Shown here piece by piece: positions 30,739-32,809 of a stretch of DNA of 32,809 bases. The first letter of the stretch is position 1; the number at the start of each line of letters is the position of its first letter. The stretch is taken from the NCBI GenBank assembly GCA_963651465.1, contig CAVJPS010000003.1:1-32809 (forward strand), read 5' to 3'. The notes beneath the pieces were generated by a model, which worked only from the letters and a program-made list of their open reading frames with translations, ran no database searches and was not told the DNA's origin. The stretch comes from SUG2458 sp963651465. GTDB taxonomy: Bacteria; Bacillota_I; Bacilli_A; RFN20; CAG-826. The position numbers and the translations under genes are program-made.

Positions 30739-31320
30739 ATGGATGAATTATTTGTTAATGAAAAAATAAGAGAACTTAAACAGCCATTAAATTGCGATTT
30801 CAATTTTAAGGAATCAAAAGCTATTATTGAAGAAATAATAGAACATGTTGGTGGTAGTGATTCTTTAGATTACTACAAAGTTTTATTAGATGTTATTGAA
30901 GCGTGTGAATTCAGTGTTAACGGTATTTTTCCACGTATTAAAGTTCGCCGTTTTTATTATAAATTTTTAGATTATATTAGCTATAAGTTTAGATATATAG
31001 AATTTCTTAATGTTGATAAAACTTCAACTGAAGAATTAAATAAAATACTAGATATTGGTGGTAAATTCTGTATGCGCCTTTCAGCTGTTATTGGAGGCGT
31101 TAAAGGTTTATATTTCTGCTTTGGTATTATCACTTGCTTAATCCGTGATGCAACATTTAAAGCACGTTATGCTTCAATTGGATTATATTGTTTTAGATCT
31201 TTAAGAATCGCAATTGAAAAATTTGAAGTTACTAATTCACAAAAAGAAGAATATCTTGAACGCACTCAAATATTACTTTCACGCAATAAGAAATTCTTTA
31301 GAAAATCAGAAACTTTATAA
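30739..31320 (+). CDS. unrecognised all-helical protein, 193 aa
   Basis: I do not recognise this protein. It appears wholly alpha-helical, with an acidic N-terminal third (residues 1-60), a Lys/Arg/Tyr-rich segment (RIKVRRFYYKFLDYISYKFRY, near 74-94), a hydrophobic Gly-rich stretch around residues 118-136 (IGGVKGLYFCFGIITCL) that could be buried or a single membrane helix, and a basic C terminus. It has five Cys and no metal-binding pattern. The site before the ATG is an unusual G run (GGGGGG, 30725-30730). TATAAA (30690-30695) may be its own -10. It stands between truA and rplM, genes normally adjacent, so it is likely an insertion in this lineage. Confidence 0.55.
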   Translation: MDELFVNEKIRELKQPLNCDFNFKESKAIIEEIIEHVGGSDSLDYYKVLLDVIEACEFSVNGIFPRIKVRRFYYKFLDYISYKFRYIEFLNVDKTSTEELNKILDIGGKFCMRLSAVIGGVKGLYFCFGIITCLIRDATFKARYASIGLYCFRSLRIAIEKFEVTNSQKEEYLERTQILLSRNKKFFRKSETL

Positions 31321-31327
31321 AATTTAT

Positions 31328-31362
31328 AAGCAAACCATAATGGTAATGGGTTTGCTTTTTTA
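31328..31362 (+). terminator. intrinsic terminator before the L13 leader
   Basis: AAGCAAACC (31328-31336) pairs with GGTTTGCTT (31349-31357), followed by a T run. It separates the 193-aa gene from rplM. The rest of the spacer 31363-31554 is AT-rich with nothing else that I can support. Confidence 0.85.
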
Positions 31363-31554
31363 TTTTTAAATGATATTTTATAGTTGCTTTATAATAGCAC
31401 AGTAATTGATTTACATAAAAATTTAAAACTTTAAAATTGAGTAAAATATCAAGTAAATCATATATAAAAAAGTACCATATAATCGTAAGAAAATGATTTT
31501 TTTCATATTTTAATTATATGCTAAGTAAAAAATATAAAAAAATATAAAAAATTA

Positions 31555-31583
31555 TTGACTTATGACGTTAATATATTTAATAT
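31555..31583 (+). promoter_or_regulatory. promoter of rplM-rpsI
   Basis: TTGACT (31555-31560), a 17-base spacer and TAATAT (31578-31583). The -10 lies in a 21-base perfect palindrome (TTAATATAT-TTA-ATATATTAA, 31568-31588). Confidence 0.7.
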
Positions 31584-31586
31584 ATT

Positions 31587-31640
31587 AATTGGCACTATTG
31601 CCCAATTGTCGTCCCGGTAAGACAGCAGTTTGGTAGGAGG
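31587..31640 (+). ncRNA. ribosomal protein L13 leader (autoregulatory)
   Basis: The short leader between promoter and rplM folds as AATTGGCA (31587-31594) with TGCC-C-AATT (31599-31607), loop CTAT and one bulged C, followed by a second weak stem TGTC / GACA (31607-31624) around GTCCCGGTAA. Position and layout suit the L13 leader class of Bacillota, in which L13 represses its own operon by binding the leader. The class assignment is from position and shape, not from a model search. Confidence 0.55.
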
Positions 31641-31648
31641 AATTATTT

Positions 31649-32089
31649 ATGCAACGTCAAACAACATTTGCAAAGCCAAGTCAATTAAATAGAAAATGGT
31701 ATGTAGTTGATGCAACTAACAAACCATTAGGTCGTCTCGCATCAGAGGTCGCTGTAGTATTAATGGGTAAAAACAAACCTACATATACTCCACACATCGA
31801 TACAGGTGACTATGTTATCATTGTTAACGCTGAAAAAGTCGGTTTAACAGGTAACAAACTCAAAACAAAGAAGTACTACAATGCATCTTCATATTTAGGT
31901 CATTTAAGAGTACGTACAGCTGAAGTTATGCAAGAAAAATACCCTGAAGAAATGGTTCAAAGAGCAGTCTGGGGTATGTTACCAAAAGGTCGTTTAGGCC
32001 GTCAAATGGTAAAGAAACTCTTCGTATACAAAGGCCCAGATCACAAACACGAAGCTCAAAAGCCTGAAGCTTTAGAGCTTAAGTTCTAG
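31649..32089 (+). CDS. rplM: 50S ribosomal protein L13
   Basis: A 146-residue L13 of normal length. WYVVDATNKPLGRLAS near the N terminus, GKNKPTYTPHIDTGDYV, and the C-terminal MLPKGRLGRQMVKKLFVYKG are the conserved family blocks. It binds 23S rRNA early in large-subunit assembly and, in many bacteria, regulates its own mRNA. The site GGAGG lies ten bases before the ATG, just after the leader hairpins, so L13 bound to the leader could block translation. It ends in TAG, and the stop TAGGAGG doubles as the rpsI ribosome binding site. Confidence 0.98.
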   Translation: MQRQTTFAKPSQLNRKWYVVDATNKPLGRLASEVAVVLMGKNKPTYTPHIDTGDYVIIVNAEKVGLTGNKLKTKKYYNASSYLGHLRVRTAEVMQEKYPEEMVQRAVWGMLPKGRLGRQMVKKLFVYKGPDHKHEAQKPEALELKF

Positions 32090-32102
32090 GAGGTAAAAAG
32101 AA

Positions 32103-32510
32103 ATGGCTACAAAGAAAAAAGATTTAGTCCAATATTATGGTACAGGTCGTAGAAAATCTTCAGTCGCTCGTGTCTTTTTAGTTCCAGGCGAAGGTAAGAT
32201 TTTAGTTAACGATCGTGATGTTAACGAATACATGCCATATCCAACATTAGTTATGGATTTAAAGCAACCATTAGAAATTACAAATACAACAGATAAATTT
32301 GATGTTAAAGCTACTGTTGTTGGTGGTGGCTTCTCAGGTCAAGCTGGTGCTATCCGTTTAGGTATTGCAAGAGCATTATTACTTGCTTCTGCAGATTACC
32401 GTGGTGCATTAAAAGCTGCTGGTATGTTAACACGTAATGCACGTGCTAAGGAACGTAAGAAATACGGTCTTAAAGCTGCTCGTCGTGCTCCACAATTCTC
32501 TAAGCGTTAA
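32103..32510 (+). CDS. rpsI: 30S ribosomal protein S9
   Basis: A 135-residue S9 (family about 130). YYGTGRRKSSVARVFL at the N terminus, GGGFSGQAGAIRLGIARALL in the middle, and the basic C-terminal tail KAARRAPQFSKR that reaches the P-site tRNA. A short Lys-rich extension (MATKKKDLV) precedes the conserved start. It follows rplM by 13 bases, with AGGAGGT between. The operon closes with the hairpin at 32544. Confidence 0.98.
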   Translation: MATKKKDLVQYYGTGRRKSSVARVFLVPGEGKILVNDRDVNEYMPYPTLVMDLKQPLEITNTTDKFDVKATVVGGGFSGQAGAIRLGIARALLLASADYRGALKAAGMLTRNARAKERKKYGLKAARRAPQFSKR

Positions 32511-32543
32511 TCAATTGATTATAATTGCAAAGATGAAAATATT

Positions 32544-32572
32544 AAGCAGGATTCAATCCTGCTTTTTATTTT
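32544..32572 (+). terminator. intrinsic terminator of rplM-rpsI
   Basis: A perfect 9-bp stem AAGCAGGAT / ATCCTGCTT with loop TCA, followed by a T run. Confidence 0.9.
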
Positions 32573-32809
32573 GTTAAAATTTTTTTAACTTTAGGATTTT
32601 TGCAATTCACCTAATTCAATTAGTGTTTGTCATTTATAATTTTTTTTATCATATTGAAGAACTGTTTGTTTTTTACTTAAATCAATAATTTATTATAATA
32701 ATTATTTATGTTGGTATAAAAAGCACTATACAACAAGTAAAAAAGTTTAAAAATGTGCATAATACGACATGTATTGTTAATTAATATTTGCGTTTGACAT
32801 TGTGTGAAC
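32573..32809. other. AT-rich spacer at the window end
   Basis: No gene is visible on either strand. A consensus -35 TTGACA occurs at 32794-32799, but the matching -10 would lie beyond the window. Confidence 0.4.

Noticed and set aside
1..32809. Mycoplasma-type code with TGA as Trp
   Set aside because: Conserved Trp positions use TGG and two genes end in TGA at ATGA overlaps, which fits the standard bacterial code.
1..32809. CRISPR array, tRNA or rRNA genes
   Set aside because: No regularly spaced direct repeats and no cloverleaf or rRNA-like stretches were found on reading the spacers.

Overview
The window is strongly AT-rich, with tightly packed genes, Bacillota-type Shine-Dalgarno sites and intrinsic terminators. 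It reads as a chromosomal segment of an anaerobic, fermentative low-GC Gram-positive of the Bacilli / Erysipelotrichia / uncultured Mollicutes-relative (RF39-like) type. This placement is inferred from gene content and base composition; no rRNA is present. TGA is a stop here: conserved Trp positions use TGG, and two genes end in TGA inside ATGA start/stop overlaps. No rRNA, tRNA, CRISPR array or complete mobile element was seen.

Layout. (1) 1-2.7 kb: a doubtful small ORF, an alpha/beta hydrolase (-), then an alpha/alpha-toroid protein overlapping a free-methionine-(R)-sulfoxide reductase. (2) 2.8-4.3 kb: folD overlapping a ThyX-like gene whose FAD/dUMP signature is altered. (3) 4.3-9.8 kb: an apparent three-gene operon made of a RAYT/Y1-transposase-like protein that has lost its HUH histidines and its tyrosine, a single-pass membrane-anchored protein, and a 1141-residue exported protein built of about four related modules of roughly 280 residues. 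This is the best candidate for an undescribed system. (4) 9.9-13.2 kb: a PfoR-type membrane protein, a DUF308/HdeD membrane protein (-) and an M29 aminopeptidase. (5) 13.3-14.9 kb: ATP-dependent PEP carboxykinase. (6) 14.9-20.8 kb (-): two operons, a COG2509 flavoprotein with a CofE-like protein, and nadK-nfnA-nfnB (NADP synthesis plus the electron-bifurcating transhydrogenase), with a strong palindrome in the nadK leader. (7) 21.0-24.3 kb (-): mntP under a yybP-ykoY Mn2+ riboswitch, a membrane protein, and a Y-family polymerase/YolD pair. (8) 24.4-27.1 kb (+): a CDF transporter with an Mn-type metal site, a Nudix protein with a damaged Nudix box, a MazG-like pyrophosphohydrolase and dCMP deaminase. 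(9) 27.4-32.5 kb (+): ecfA1-ecfA2-ecfT-truA, an unrecognised all-helical protein, then rplM-rpsI behind a probable L13 leader.

Themes. Redox and carbon: PckA, NADK and NfnAB connect phosphoenolpyruvate, NADP(H) and reduced ferredoxin. Metal: two separate putative Mn2+ exporters, one riboswitch-controlled. Pyrimidine and one-carbon: dCMP deaminase makes dUMP, FolD makes methylene-THF, and the ThyX-like protein would be the natural consumer of both if it is active. Translation: truA, rplM and rpsI.
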